Shown: positions 7,061-7,207 of the stretch, piece by piece
Position numbering within the stretch: position 1 is the first letter of the stretch
Layout: every line of letters starts with the position of its first letter
Assembly (NCBI GenBank): GCA_023386455.1
Contig: JAEWJO010000004.1
Location: 1 to 7,207, forward strand
Source of the DNA: Pseudomonadota bacterium
GTDB taxonomy: Bacteria; Myxococcota_A; Polyangia; Haliangiales; Haliangiaceae
Direction: 5' to 3'
Length of the DNA: 7,207 bases
Translations under genes and position numbers: made by a program
The notes under the pieces: model-generated
Databases searched by the model: none
Told to the model about the DNA's origin: nothing
Seen by the model: the letters and a program-made list of their open reading frames with translations, nothing else

Positions 7061-7207
7061 TCACAGCGAGCGACGCCAGCCGGAGATCTCGGTCGACGCG
7101 CGCGACGTCGCCGAGCCGTTCGCGCCCGCCGTCCGCCGCATCGCCGCGGCGGGCCAAAGCGAGTGCGCCTCGAGCGCCGCGGCGATGATCGCGGCGGTCA
7201 GCTCGCG
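7061..7207 (-). CDS. C-terminal end of an unidentified protein (partial)
   Basis: An open frame enters from the window edge and ends with TGA at 7063-7061, giving 48 residues. It starts with an Ala-rich helix (ELTAAIIAAALEAH) and ends in ISGWRRSL. I prefer this frame because nearly all its third codon positions are G or C, as in the neighbouring genes. The adjacent minus frame, which stays open to 6984, has many A/T third positions in its upstream part and an Arg/Gly-rich composition. I do not recognise the protein. The Ala-rich helix followed by a Trp-Arg tail is loosely like the ends of small OadG-type decarboxylase subunits, but this is too weak to name. It is not recognisably KdsB, the gene often found before pyrG in related genomes. 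Its start is outside the window. Confidence 0.45.
   Translation of the reverse strand, partial: RELTAAIIAAALEAHSLWPAAAMRRTAGANGSATSRASTEISGWRRSL

Overview
The window is GC-rich bacterial DNA. All convincing genes lie on the minus strand, so transcription runs from high to low coordinates. In that direction the order is: the 3' end of an unidentified gene (7061-7207, cut by the window edge), pyrG (CTP synthase), rpoN (sigma-54), a COG2085-type NAD(P)H oxidoreductase, and a cytochrome bd oxidase operon, cydA - small membrane ORF - cydB. The GC-rich codon use, the sigma-54 sequence and the pyrG/rpoN proximity suggest a Gram-negative of the former Deltaproteobacteria, possibly Myxococcota. This is inference from memory of those proteins, not from a search.

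Right part (5212-7207): pyrG is complete (538 aa), with its own strong ribosome binding site and a weak candidate promoter. About 230 bases separate it from the end of the upstream gene. Its synthetase and glutaminase catalytic residues are present, but the glutaminase oxyanion loop is unusual. Middle (2744-5015): rpoN is complete (499 aa), with regions I, II and III and a perfect RpoN box. It is followed after 76 bases by a 231-aa Rossmann-fold oxidoreductase. The lipopolysaccharide kds/lpt genes that lie between pyrG and rpoN in Geobacter-type genomes are absent, as is hpf after rpoN.

Left part (126-2640): the bd oxidase unit is compact. cydA, a 33-codon single-helix ORF and cydB are joined by two TGATG stop/start overlaps, which implies translational coupling. 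CydA is the short Q-loop type and keeps the haem ligands. The small ORF lies between cydA and cydB, whereas CydX normally lies after cydB. No cydDC genes are visible.

I see no phage, transposon, CRISPR, tRNA or rRNA, and no clearly new multigene system. The best candidates for follow-up are the inter-subunit small protein, the PyrG oxyanion loop, the collapsed pyrG-rpoN neighbourhood (including a possible adapter-like join just after rpoN), and the inverted repeat covering the cydA ribosome binding site. Long plus-strand open frames opposite cydA, rpoN and pyrG are judged to be GC-driven shadows.
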